DNA from: Theristus sp. LFF4_11 | Taxonomy: Eukaryota; Nematoda; Chromadorea; Monhysterida; Xyalidae | Assembly: GCA_030248135.1 (NCBI GenBank) | Contig: JASANC010004838.1 | Coordinates: 1 to 64,000, forward strand | Reading direction: 5' to 3' | DNA length: 64,000 nt | Shown here: piece by piece, positions 35,964 to 47,233 of the stretch | Layout of the letters: every line of letters starts with the position of its first letter | Numbering within the stretch: the first letter of the stretch is position 1 | The notes under the pieces: model-generated | What the model saw: the letters and a program-made list of their open reading frames with translations, nothing else | What the model was told of the DNA's origin: nothing | The model's database searches: none | Position numbers and translations under genes: made by a program

Positions 35964-37015
35964 ATGTCTAAACTTCCATCGTTTCGTGATTCGGTCGCCG
36001 ATCGTTACCAGAAAATCTTCGATCTGCTTGCACAGTCGTGGCTGTTCGTGATCATCTGCATCGGGACGTTTATTGGCTTATACGAATTGAATCCAGTCAT
36101 CTTCAAGCATTACCCAAACTGGCAACGATTCAACATCGGTCTGCTGGCATTCGGCATGTTCAATTTCACGGTGAACTGGTTCGCGACGCGACTGGCGAAC
36201 ACTGCGGCAACTGATTGGGAGAAGAGTGAAGAGGTTGGGCTGGTTGGCGCTTCGATTGTTTTTTTTGATGGGGGTTTATGTTTGTTGGTGTAAAACATTG
36301 TTTGATGCTTCGACATTGTTACATTTTTGTGCGTTTCTGTCCACTTTCATATTCCTCTGCTTGTTTCATGTATCATTCCCCAACGTTTGCACTCCCGACG
36401 TTTCAGGCTGAACTACCAAACGCGCACCAACAAGACTCGTCCGAGACGTCGCCCCGCTGCGAGGTGTGCCAGATCACGAAGCCGCCGCGGGCGCACCACT
36501 GTAAAATCTGCCGGCGGTGCGTCGCCGTACGCGACCATCACTGTTTCTTCGCCGGCACCTGCGTCGGTGCGCTCAACCAGAAATATTTCATCATCTGGAC
36601 GTTCTGGCTTGCGTTCGGCTGCGCGTATTCGCTGTTCGTGCTGCTCTATTATATGGGCTTTCACGAGGACTGGCGTTCACGCGGGCTATCGCTACTGGAC
36701 GCCGCCGTCATTCCGGTGATACCGATGAAGCTGCTGTGGGGCTCGATGGGTTTTTATGACGCCGTCGTGTGCACGCTGATGCACAGCGTCGGCATCGGCA
36801 TGATGTTCGGTGGCTACCTGTGCGTCAGCCAGCTGTTCCTCTGCTCCGTCAACATCACGTCCTTTCAGTATCACAACTCGCATCGCTCCTTCTGGGAGTA
36901 CAAACCGAAGTTGCGCTTTTTGCGGCGCACGTTCGGCGGTCACGCGCTCTGGTTTGTTCAGGCGCTCTTTCCCGTTGACTTGCTCTGCGAGGCGTTTGCT
37001 CGGAAACGTGACTAA
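35964..37015 (+). CDS. DHHC-type protein S-palmitoyltransferase
   Basis: Two exons, 35964-36233 and 36407-37015 (292 aa). Two N-terminal membrane helices (WLFVIICIGTFIGLY, IGLLAFGMFNFTVNWF) precede the Cys-rich zinc domain CEVCQITKPPRAHHCKICRR with the catalytic DHHC at VRDHHCFFAGTCVG, followed by two more hydrophobic segments (FIIWTFWLAFGCAYSLFVLL, MHSVGIGMMFGGYLCVSQLF). The family transfers palmitate from palmitoyl-CoA to protein cysteines through an acyl-enzyme on the DHHC cysteine, usually at the Golgi or ER. DHHC followed by Phe-Phe rather than Trp, and TCVG in place of NCVG, point toward the ZDHHC22/24 group; that assignment is by memory of motifs only. The donor is GTTGGG. Confidence 0.88.
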
Positions 37016-37806
37016 TGATGATTGGTTTTTTTGGGTTTCGTCTTTTCTTCGATTTTTCTGTGCTTGATGTTTGAGAAAGTTTTGGAATTTCTGTTTGCAG
37101 TTCTGATCTGACCTCTGACAAAGCTTTTTTCGCTTCTCTCACATGACATGATTGCCGGAAAGTGCAGGGTTGGCTTGAACTCTGTTTACTTACGATTTGT
37201 TCCATTCCAGCCTTGCTTGCTTCTCTGTCGCGTTTGAAATTAGTTTGAAATAATGATGACCATACTAGTTGCTGTCCCTATTCCTTGTAAACCCTTTCCC
37301 CACTACATTCCGACATGGCTGTGATAATTGCTAGTTTATGAATGTCAGTACTTGCGCTTTGAAAATAAAAACTTGAAAATTGGAATGCAAATACTGTGAA
37401 ATGCAAGTTACAATGTTTTTTCATTGTAATGATTAGCTAACAAAGAAAAGCGGTCAAGCGAAATGCAGTTGTCCACGTTGATGGAAGCTGTGGTTCACTA
37501 CCACTATCAGTGCCATTATGGGACACTGTAGATTGGATTGTCGCACGTTCAGAAGTTTTTAGTTTCGCACGAAGCCACCCAAGAAAGCAAAAAGTCAATT
37601 GACAACTGACAGACACTGCTCGACTTTGGTTGGAATTTAGTTGCAGTGTTCTGAAAGTCTTGATAACGTATAAATACTCGCAGCAGACACCCGTCAAACC
37701 TCCACACCTCATTTTTATAAAAAACACGAAATTTGCCAACCGCCAACTAACCTCTTCCCGCAGCCGCGCATTCGAAACAAACCATCGACCCCGCCCCGCA
37801 GTCATC
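37016..37806. other. 3' flank of the DHHC gene and upstream region of the next gene
   Basis: AT-rich; a probable polyadenylation signal AATAAA lies at 37364-37369. No other element recognised. Confidence 0.45.
37364..37369 (+). promoter_or_regulatory. Polyadenylation signal of the DHHC gene
   Basis: AATAAA about 350 bp after the stop codon, on the gene's strand. Confidence 0.5.
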
Positions 37807-40499
37807 ATGTTCTGGACTGTTCCTCCAATGTTGCTGCTCGTCTGCGCTGCGATCACCGTCTTGATGTGCGCCACCATGACATCTGTAAGTCTGTTTGATG
37901 GCTTGTGGTTGTGCCACCCTTGGCACACGAAAAATTTTTGAGACTGCGCGGTGCGGTCTGGCGACTTGTTGAACTGACGAGCCCGGCGTCGCCGCGGTAT
38001 TCGCTTACCAGACGAACCCGCAAAAACTGTCCAGCGCTAGCGGTGCCAGTCCCGCGGCCCACAAAGCAAAAACTGTCGTTGAACATTTCGAAAGTCTGTT
38101 TGCCACTGAATGAACAGCATGAAATGTGTGAGACTATGTGAAGCTTGCAGCTGCATGCAGCAGACTGCCAGTGACACTCGAGCAGTGCAACGGTGTGGTG
38201 TTGTGTGGCGACTGCTGCAACACGATGCGGAGCGGAATACCGCATGCCGATTTGGGATAAACAACGCCGCGTCTTTTCGCAAGCGTCCCCTCCCTCCCCG
38301 CCGTGTTGCGGCAGCGGCACCATATGCTCCACCGCACGCACGTGTGCCCGTACAACTGCATGCTGCCAGCATGCCAACATTTTTTTTGCAAGTTCAAAAC
38401 AAAATTACATGTGTCGTCGTCGGTCATAAATTTGCGTTGTAATGGTAATGTAATTCCAATTGCCAATTATAGCCGTTGGTGTGGTGACAGAGACTTTGAA
38501 GATTGAACAGCAAAAAAAACCTGATTCACATTTGTGCAGGCCTGCTGCAAACGCGCACGACGCCGTCGCGCCAATCAGCAGCAGCACTTGCAAGCACAAC
38601 CATCAAACCAGACGGCGATGGGCATGGGCGGCGCGATTGAATATCGATCGAGAGACCGCAGACTGTCGGGACCGTTCTCGCGGAACCGAAGTCGGGACAG
38701 AGACCTGCCTAAACTGGAGACAGGTTAGCTACGGTCAAACTCCAGTCTAAGCACGTGTTGTAAACGATCGTAAATGGCCAAAATTTTCCATGAGTGTGCG
38801 AAGTTGAAATTTCAACTGCTTTCATAACAATAGAATCCGAAAAGAAGACTAGCACTGAAAAGAGCCACGACCGGCCACACTGTGAGACGACGGCGGCTTT
38901 GACGGCGAAGGAAGCTCCGTCACCGAAAAGGCTGAAAGGTTCTGTTTGATAGCAATGAATGCAGTTTTTTCAAGCGACAAATTCGGGAAATAGACAATGT
39001 AAAAGGACGTGAAATAAAAATCATTTCAGGAATGGCGTTGTTGTACGATCCCAGGGCTACGGACCGAATGAACGAACTGACGCAATCGGTGCGTGAATGT
39101 GGGTTTTCAAAACGAAGAGTACCTAACAAAAACCAATTGTCAAACCAAAATAATGATGAATGGATATGCGGAATAAAAAAACGAGATGTTGGTTTGATCC
39201 AAACAAATTCGGCTTGGGATGTTCGTTGTGAAAAATCAATCAAACCTGTAAAAAACGGCAGCAGATATTTAATCAGTTCGCGTTGAAAAATTCAGACAGC
39301 TTTTTCAGTCTCCAACATCATCAACCGTCACGGACAAACGACACAAGACAACCAACGAGGACGTCGACAGAGGCGGTGGTGGACCTTCAGCTCATCATCA
39401 CGCGAAAAACACACGTCAGTGAAAATCGGGACCGTGTGTTGAACAAAAAACTCAGATAATAAAAAATGGTTTTTCATAACAGCAAAGTAAGAATTCAAGT
39501 GTTTTTTTCGAGGACAACACGACAGCAAAAATACTTTCAGTTCGCGGACCATTTCAAGCGAAACAACGAAAGGGCCGTCGCATCAGCACGAGCGCCAGCA
39601 CGCGCTCGGCTCGCTCGCCGCCGACGCAACGCTCGAAAAGCGCCCGAGATCGTGCGCCCCCCGCTCGCGCAGTGTCCAGTCGCGATCGAATGGACATCAT
39701 GCACAAGCGACGGTGTCTGGTTTTCTTGCGTTTTTTCGATTCCGATCAATTTCGATTAAAGATCTTGAGATAATTTCAATTTTTTCATGATAAATTAATG
39801 CTAAGTCATCTTTTTTCGAACGTCACTGTCAGGCCGTTCACTCGCATACGACGAGCATCAGCGAGCCAACGTTCGGTGCGGACTGCGCGAGCGCCGAAAC
39901 CGCTGCCCCGGCCGGTCATACTGTATAGGTCAGAGCCGTCGCCGCCTCGCGCAGGTTGGGGAATAATAGAAAGTGCTTGTGAACAAACTGTTTGAGGCAT
40001 TGAGCGTTACCCTGACCTTGAAGACAGTGCAACAACAAAGTGCACAATCTTCCGAGTCGGTTTTGACTGGATTAATTGGCTTATGGGACATTGAACATGA
40101 TCATGTCTGGTGAAACCGAAAATAGCTTAAACAGCGGCTGCCAAAATCAGTAAAAAAGCAATGTGTCCAGAGCACTCGCGGGCGCGAGCTGACAAAACGA
40201 GCTGACGAGCAGAAACTGATGTTCAATTTCGTTTTTACGCACAACCACAAGTTCTGAAGTCAAAGATGAAAATAAAATGACACAAATAAAATAAAAATGA
40301 AAATAAAAATCCAGGAAAACTGTCGTCGGCAGCGTTAGCGGAGCCGTGCGACCACCAACAAGCCGACGAGGGCACACTGACGCAGTATGACCGAATCGCT
40401 CGCGACGTTCAGAAATTAGCGATCGCGCTTGACGATCACTCGGACAGAGGAACTCTGAAAGAGGGCAACTCGATTTCGCTCACTGGAGGCGACGACTGA
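37807..40499 (+). CDS. Unrecognised single-pass membrane protein with disordered basic/Ser-rich tail
   Basis: Eight exons chain with perfect phase agreement: 37807-37884, 38540-38723, 38834-38938, 39030-39088, 39309-39418, 39541-39712, 39833-39914, 40315-40499 (324 aa). Exon 1 is a signal anchor (MFWTVPPMLLLVCAAITVLM). Exon 2 opens with ACCKRARRRR, whose positive charges would hold the tail in the cytoplasm and whose cysteines could be palmitoylated (inference). The rest is low-complexity, rich in Arg, Ser, His and Ala (SRDRRLSGPFSRNRSRDR, RPRSCAPRSRSVQSRS), ending with an acidic, more ordered segment (LTQYDRIARDVQKLAIALDD). No known domain. Each exon is weak alone; the evidence is that all eight fit one frame with acceptable splice sites. 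Confidence 0.65.
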
Positions 40500-41316
40500 G
40501 AATGCTTCCCTCCCTTTCATCCTTCACTTATCGTCGGACATGCCCAATGTACATTTCTGATGTCAAATAACTGCCCCATTAACACATTACCAGTAAGAAA
40601 ACGAGATAAACATCATAACAAAATTCGATGATTACGGACTTGACTAACCTGGACGACATTACTCACCTGAAATGTTTTTATCATATGATCGTGACTCAAC
40701 ATGATTTGGTGATCATTGATTTTGGCTTTACCAAATTCATTCTAATTCAACTGTAAGATGCGTGTACTGATGTAAATATTATCCTGAGTTTTTCCAATTT
40801 ATTATTATAACCCATCCCACGCCACGCTGCGGTGCGGTCACAGTGTCATGTAAATTTTTTTTTAAACCTGCCACGGTCACCGTACGCCTTATTGGGTACT
40901 GACTGATCCTGATCCTGAGGTGCTTTTTGGTTAATATCATCTTTCACCTCAGAAGGAATAAGAATCCCAATCAAGAGCTTTTATATGCGTCTTCCGCATT
41001 TTTAGACAATTACGATAACACTCTGTTTCTGTGGTAAGAAAACTCTCGCCAAAAAATAGTTTCCGGCCTTCAGATTTTCGGTAAATTTATTTTTTGTTTT
41101 GGGGATTGGGGGGGTCACTTTTTTCGAACGCTATCCAACCGAAATCCAAATCCAAACAAGCCTTTCGTGTTAAATTTTATGTTATTTCTCATTGCTCCTT
41201 TTTGAATTGCAGCGGATTTGTTAAGAAAAGTCAAAAGTCGTCTTTTTTGTTTTGTTTGAAAAAAAATATTTGAATAAAACCAAAACAACCCCAAACCCTG
41301 CAGTCAAAACAAAGTC
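40500..41316. other. Spacer upstream of DBR1
   Basis: AT-rich, with no clear gene. The DBR1 promoter should be in its right part; no TATA-like or other motif stands out. Confidence 0.4.
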
Positions 41317-44300
41317 ATGAGGGGTCGCCATTTGAACATTGCGATTGCCGGTTGTTCGCACGGCGAGATGGACAGAATTTACGCAAAGATAGCTGAAGAA
41401 GAACAGCGGCGGCAAGTGCGGGTCGACCTGTTGATTTGCTGCGGCGATTTTCAAGTGGGTCAGATTTTTTCGTGTTCGTACATCTGGGTCTGGGAAAAAA
41501 TAATCAAATAGCTTGATGCAGCAACGGCATGTCAGAATGAATTTTTTAGGTTTTCTGCCTTTTCGGCTGAAGAACGATGACGCCATTCATGTTTTGTTTT
41601 TGTTTTGATGGCCGTTCATAATTTCAATTTTCACTGATTTCAGTCGGTGCGCAATCACTGCGATCTGAAATGCATGGCGTGCCCGCCAAAATATCGCCAT
41701 TTAATGACGTTTCACAAGTATTATTCTGGTGAAACCGTCGCTCCGGTGCTGACGCTGTTCGTCGGCGGCAATCATGAGGCGTCGAATTATCTCACCGAGC
41801 TGCCATATGGCGGTTGGGTCGCGAAAAACATCTACTACCTCGGTTTCGCGAACGTTGTCAGGTGCGCGAGAAAAGTTTTGTGGTGTTGTTTCACGAATTT
41901 TTGCTGATTGGATCAGTTTGTGTTTTGTTTACTTTCATATTTCATAGCATACTTCTTTCCCGGTCACAGATTCGGCAAACTGCGCATACTGGGCTTGACG
42001 GGCATCTACAACGGCCGGAACTACCAAAAGGGTCACTTTGAGTGTCCGCCGTTCACCGAGGATACGAAACGTTCATTTTACCACGTTCGCAACGTCGACG
42101 TGTTTCGTTTGCGGCAACTTGCAAAGTGTGGCGACCGAACGACGCCCGTTGTGGACATCGGCTTCAGCCATGATTGGCCTCGTGGCATCACCGAGTATGG
42201 CGACAAACAGCAGCTCTTTCGGTTCAAGCAGCATTTGCAGGTGAAAGTTGTTGGTTTTTTGGCAAGATGAAAAGCTTTTGGCAAGAGGCTGTCCACGATG
42301 AATGATAGCCAACAGTGCGCGAGCGTGATTGTTCATTTAAGGCGCATTCATGAAGCAGTATTTGGTGACGCGTGGCTGTGTGAAAACATAGCTACGCGGT
42401 CACTAAATACTGCTTCATGAATGCCCCTTTAGCTGTTTGAAGAGCTGCATTTGAATGTGGTGACAATTGTGCACTGCATTGTTCTTGTGTCTGAGACACT
42501 GTCCTCAGGCACTGCTAATTGATTAGCGAAGTCTGTCTTCACGGTTTTTTACCTGGTAGAAAACCGTGTTTTGTAGCTCCGTGAAATCCGAGTTTGTTTT
42601 GCAGCTTTCCGAACTCCAAAGGAACCATTCCAGTAAGAGGGAGCCATCATGCAGATGGATTACTGCGCGAGCATCCCGTGAGCGAACGCTCTCGCCACGA
42701 GACAAAAAAAAACGCTAAAAATGCAAAAAAACTGTAATTTCTCTCTGACAAAAAAACCAAACAGGCGGACGCCGAAAGCGGCCAGCTCGGTAATCCGGCG
42801 ACGATGGAGCTGATCCGTGAGCTCCGGCCGCGTCACTGGTTCAGCGCCCATCTGCACTGTCGATTCACCGCAACTGTGCCGCATCGCGTCGCGCAGAACC
42901 GTCCGGAAACAGCGAATGAGCGAGCAGCTCCGGCAACGTCGACCGCAGACGAGGCGAATGCCACGGAATTCCTGGCGCTCGACAAACCGCACGACAATCC
43001 GCGGCGGCGTTTCGTCGAACTGCTGCAGGTGCACTCGCCGGCGTTGGGCGACGATGATGAAATACTGCTGGAGTATGATGCGGAATGGCTCGCCATACTG
43101 CGGTCTACCGATCATCTGACGAATTTGAGGCCGAACGTATGTGTGCTGGTTTTTTTTTCGGACGGTTTTCGCGGTTTTCATTGATTGAGCTGGCTGAGAG
43201 ACAACGTTGGTTTCACGGGTTGAGCACGAATCCAACATCAGCCATAGCGAATCAGCGAGTTCCTTACGATTTACTGTTGCGACTGCAGAGTGTGTTCTCA
43301 TGCGATCTTCTGGATATCAAGGGGGATTTCGTTTTTTTTTGTGCGTATGCCGTACGCACGGACGCGACACTGAAAAACGTGGCCACGCAGGTTAGAAATC
43401 GTGTCGTGTGTGCTATCTTAATGCATTACGGACACGATTAGTTTGCGTACGGGATTTAGAACGACGTCTGTGCGTACGGACGAAAAACTAAATGATGTTT
43501 TTCGCCTTAACAGTCGATTGGTCGCACCAAATTTAATCAGTGCATCAGTCCGCGTATGTCTACTTTCACCGAATCAATTCTCGACAATCGTTTCCCAGGT
43601 GTCCTACATGCCGGGGCCGAGCGGCGGTCGAGCGAACGGCGACCGCTACAATTTCCATCCAACGGCGGAGGAGCTGTCGGCAATCGACCGACTCTTCGAC
43701 GGTGATCTCAGAATTCCGGAGAATTTCCAGCCGACGGCACCGGCGCATCGCCCGACGGACACGCCCAGCAACACGCCGGCCCCCCTGTATTACGCCAATC
43801 CGCAGACGGGCGAATTCGCGTCGAAACTCGGCATCGTCGACGTCAATCGAGAGCTGTGCTCAGCGACCGACCCGATGTGCGTCGGTGTGCCCGTGAACGG
43901 GAGGCCGCCGTTGAATGGTCGGTTGCGTTGGTTGGCTGGAGTCGCGTTTTTGGTGATGGTGATTGTTCGGAATGGCGTGTTCTTCTGGGGAATGGTGGAC
44001 GCTATAATTAGAATCCAGGTTACTGCCGATTGCCTGGCAGTTTCTTGGTCTGAGAAGACACGCTCGAATATCTGGTGACCAATGAATTGGGTTACCGCGA
44101 GACGAGACAGGCACGATTCCACGAGAGGTGACTGGGGCCCTTGTGGTCGTTGTAACCGTAATCAACACAAGTTCCATCAACCAATCGCATTTTCTCGCGC
44201 AGTCCAACCGTCTGATTGCGCTGGTGGCATCTCAACAAACCCGGACCGGATCGATCTGGACGACGACGACGCGTTCAACAACGATCCAAATTTGGATTTC

Positions 44301-44513
44301 GTCATCGACAATCGTCCAAGCGCTTCGTATCGAACGGAAGAGCGTTTCGTCGCACCGCCTTTGTTGAAACGATCGATTGAAGAAGACTCTGGAAAGGAAT
44401 CAATCGAAGCGGACAGGAAAGAGACTGATAATACTGGCGAGAGTGGCGGTGGTGTGCTGAGTAAAATGAAACGGAGGAATGTGGCGATGTATACGACGAG
44501 TGAGGATGACTGA
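41317..44513 (+). CDS. DBR1: RNA lariat debranching enzyme
   Basis: Six exons: 41317-41454, 41644-41861, 41970-42240, 42765-43136, 43599-43917, 44203-44513 (542 aa; human 544). It hydrolyses the 2'-5' branch of intron lariats in the nucleus. The metallophosphoesterase motifs are all present in order: [29 protein letters not shown] and SAHLHCRF. Close family matches include [33 protein letters not shown] and KGHFECPPF. The C-terminal DBR1 domain follows ([39 protein letters not shown]), then an acidic tail with a KMKRRN basic patch. The second Cys of the usual GCCHGE is Ser; the metal-binding first Cys and the His remain. Intron 3 carries a foldback at 42338-42431. Confidence 0.95.
42338..42431. 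repeat. ~94-bp palindromic foldback element
   Basis: The best-preserved copy: arms GGCGCATTCATGAAGCAGTA and TACTGCTTCATGAATGCCCC around GTGACGCG...CGCGGTCAC. In DBR1 intron 3. Confidence 0.85.
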
Positions 44514-45047
44514 TTGTTGTTATTATTGATGGAGTTTGCTTTTGGATTTGTGAAATTGCACGTGCATAGTTGTCTGAATTTAGTTTTTGTTTTTTGATTT
44601 TGACTCTGTTTGTTATATACCTGTTAGACGGGTTGTTTGTTAGTTTTATGCCTGCTAGATGGGTGCTTACGTTGAAAGAATGATTGTTGTTTCGAATAAA
44701 AAGGTTTTTGGAAGCTACATCAGGCAGAGCAGTCTGTTTATTTGTTCAGTTGAACCGGTGGACTTTTAATCCGGTCTGCATGACATTCTCATGTTGTTTT
44801 GATATCTCCGTTTTTTTGTTTCCGCCACTGTGAGAGCAACCAAAATGTGCAACGTGTGTGCCAAAATGTCTATTCTTTAAAAAGTATGCCGGTTTTGTGA
44901 ACAAACCCATTTCAAATCACAATGTTCAAGGCAACTCATAATGGGATCGTATCGTTCATGAATGCATAACTTATGTTTTCTCGTTGATTTGATGCTTGTT
45001 GTTGCCATAGAACGGCGTATCCAAGAGGCCGTTGCTGCGTGCACTGA
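44514..45047. other. DBR1 3' flank and RBM18 upstream region
   Basis: 534 bp between two plus-strand genes. AATAAA lies at 44695-44700. No other signal recognised. Confidence 0.45.
44695..44700 (+). promoter_or_regulatory. Polyadenylation signal of DBR1
   Basis: AATAAA 182 bp after the DBR1 stop codon. Confidence 0.55.
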
Positions 45048-47187
45048 ATGAGTGCAGCTGGTAGCAGCACCGCAAAGCGAACGCTGCTCTATGTTGGCAA
45101 TATCCATCCGGCGACAACAGAGTTCGTTTTCGTTTCGTAATTTGTTTGTGGCGTTTTCTTTCTTTATGAAAACTTGTTTAGCGCTTGATTACTTTTTTGG
45201 CTGAAATGTGGCGGAATAGCTGTTTTTGAGTTCGAGTTTGAGTCCTCCATTGACCTTTACCGGAACATGTTTCATTTTCACAATGAGAATCTATTAAAGC
45301 AGGCACAGCACAAACTGTGCCTAACTCTGTCTAACGCGCTGATTTGGTGCACCAAGCTGGCTGGACCAATCCAATCAGCGGGCGAAATTCAACAGCAGCC
45401 AATCAGCTGACTGATGATTCAGAATTCCCATGATTTGCAGTTCACATTTTCGACCACAACAGTTCGGTAAAAAAAGCACGAGACAGTTTTTTTAAAATTC
45501 AGATTCCAACTGTTGCGTCTCTGTCGTGCGCACGGCGACGTCGCCGAGTTCCGGTTGATCGTCGCTCCGAAATCACGACAAAACTCGAAAACGAAAAACT
45601 CACCATCCGCGATCGCCGTCGCTCATCGTCATCGTTCGTGCTGCTGCGCGTTCGTTGGCATGCAAACGGAGTTGCAGGCCGCCAGTTTGCTGGAAGCGCT
45701 GAATCAAACCGAGCTACACGGGCGAACGCTCAGGGCCGCCTGGGCACGCCACGATAACGTTCGGGTTTGATCTATTTTCTCGTCTTGCTCGGTTGATGCG
45801 GTTTATTTTTACCAAAGGCAGACGAGATCAGAATTGAATTTGCGAGCCAGCTCGCGCTTAATGAAAAATTCGGAAAATCGAAAAATTATTACTGAACTGA
45901 AACGTGTGCTGATTGGCTCGAAGCATGGTGCTCGGATTGGTTATTTATCGCACGTTAAGATTGGTTATTGAGACGACACAGCTAATTGAAGCGCAGTGAA
46001 TCAACCAGTCATCTGAAAAACAAACAAACGTTATTTTAATAAATATCTAAATCGGAGAAATACCGTATTACCTCTATTAAACCCCCCCCCAAAATTACAC
46101 CCCCCCCCAAAAATAACCCCCCACCCCCTCGACAAGTTTCCAAATAATCCCCTCCCCCAAAAATAAACCCCCATGGGGGTTTATTAGAAACCTGTTTGAA
46201 ACACATACCTAGCGAATTCAGTGGCTGAATGCAGTGACATTGGTGAAATTGTGCTACCAAAGGCCCCAAAGGGATGAGTTGGCGGTAATTTCATTACAAA
46301 AGGCTGTTACCAAAGGAAATCTCTGTGAAAAGTAGAAGTTTCTGCGACTTCCTTCCTGCCATGGAAGGTATTTTTGCCATTTTGCCCACCCCTAAAAATG
46401 GTTTCCAAATAACCCCCCCCCCAAAATAATCCCCCCCCCAAAAATAAACCCCCACCCCCAGAAGTCGCTGAAGAAATAAACCCCCATGGGGGTTTAATAG
46501 AGGTAATACGGTATAGTTTTGTCAAAAAACGTTTAGGATTCATCTGAAACCGAATCTCCATCCGTTCTACCGCCACCAGCAGTGATGTCGCTCAAGAAAC
46601 CTGCACCGGTCGAGTTGACTGATGCGCAGTGCGTTTTTTTTATTTTAATGATCTTACTTTTTTTACCAATGTTGTGCCATTAAGTGAGCGGTTCTATTTG
46701 CAAGCGATTTCATTGTTCGGGAAAAGTGAGAGAACAAGAAAGAAGTGAATAGAAACGAAGTGTACGCCAGCTGATTGGCTGCGTTGTGCCGGTTACACGA
46801 CCAATCAGGTTGATGGTCAGTTCAAATTTAACCAATCAGCACAATGGCCAGTTGAAATACAACCAATCACTGTGACGATTTGTCCAAATGCAGGCAATCA
46901 GCTCAGCACAATGGCCAGTTCAAATATGGCCAATACGCGGGAAACGAATGCGTGAACGACATTTCAGACGCGCCGCGATGATCAAGCGAATCGAGCGCGT
47001 ATTGCGAGAATCGGATTTTGATTTTCCAACCGTCGACGAAACGGAGGTGACACGCGTCATTACGCCCGGCGGGGGCGCAAACTCGCCGCAGCCCACGGCC
47101 CGGACGGTTGCGGTGTCACCGACGAGGAAACGAACACAGACGGCTGCTGGTAATGCTGGATTGTCGGTGAAGTCAAAGCGACAATGA
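45048..47187 (+). CDS. RBM18: RNA-binding protein with one RRM, RBM18-like
   Basis: Four exons: 45048-45121, 45503-45764, 46537-46628, 46968-47187 (215 aa; human RBM18 190). Exon 1 gives RNP2 (RTLLYVGNIHPATTEF; human HRLWIGNLDPRITEY). Exon 2 continues QLLRLCRAHGDVAEFRLIVA, then CCCAFVGMQTELQAASLLEA at the RNP1/helix 2 position and LHGRTLRAAWARHDN, equivalent to LSKKLVVRWAHAQ. Exon 4 holds a basic helix (RAAMIKRIERVLRESDFDFP), matching the conserved C-terminal KIKAIEAKL segment. RNP1 is diverged (FVGM rather than GYCFVNF), so RNA binding may be altered. The exon 2 end could instead be 45758 in the same phase. Function of the family is poorly known; nuclear RNA binding is inferred. Confidence 0.8.
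46063..46511. mobile_element. CCGTATTACC palindromic MITE with C/G runs
   Basis: TA-flanked, ends CCGTATTACCTCTATTAAAC and TTTAATAGAGGTAATACGG. It contains many runs of 7-10 C and the palindrome AACCCCCATGGGGGTTT. A relative in opposite orientation lies at 53049-53487. It sits in intron 2 of RBM18 and ends 25 bp before exon 3. Confidence 0.85.
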
Positions 47188-47233
47188 AGAGCTGTTGATT
47201 TGATCTTGCGGTTTTTTTGCATTTATTCATGAG
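47188..47233. other. RBM18 3' flank up to the hAT insertion
   Basis: 46 bp between the RBM18 stop codon and the hAT element, so the transcript end is probably in or beyond the transposon. The last 8 bases (TTCATGAG) are the target duplication. Confidence 0.5.

Noticed and set aside
39806..40000. Minus-strand ORF overlapping the eight-exon gene
   Set aside because: The plus-strand exon at 39833-39914 fits the phase of both neighbours; the antisense frame has no partners.
41908..42270. Single long ORF for the DBR1 middle region starting inside an intron
   Set aside because: The true exon begins at 41970 after CGGTCACAG; the upstream 60 bases are intron that happens to be open.
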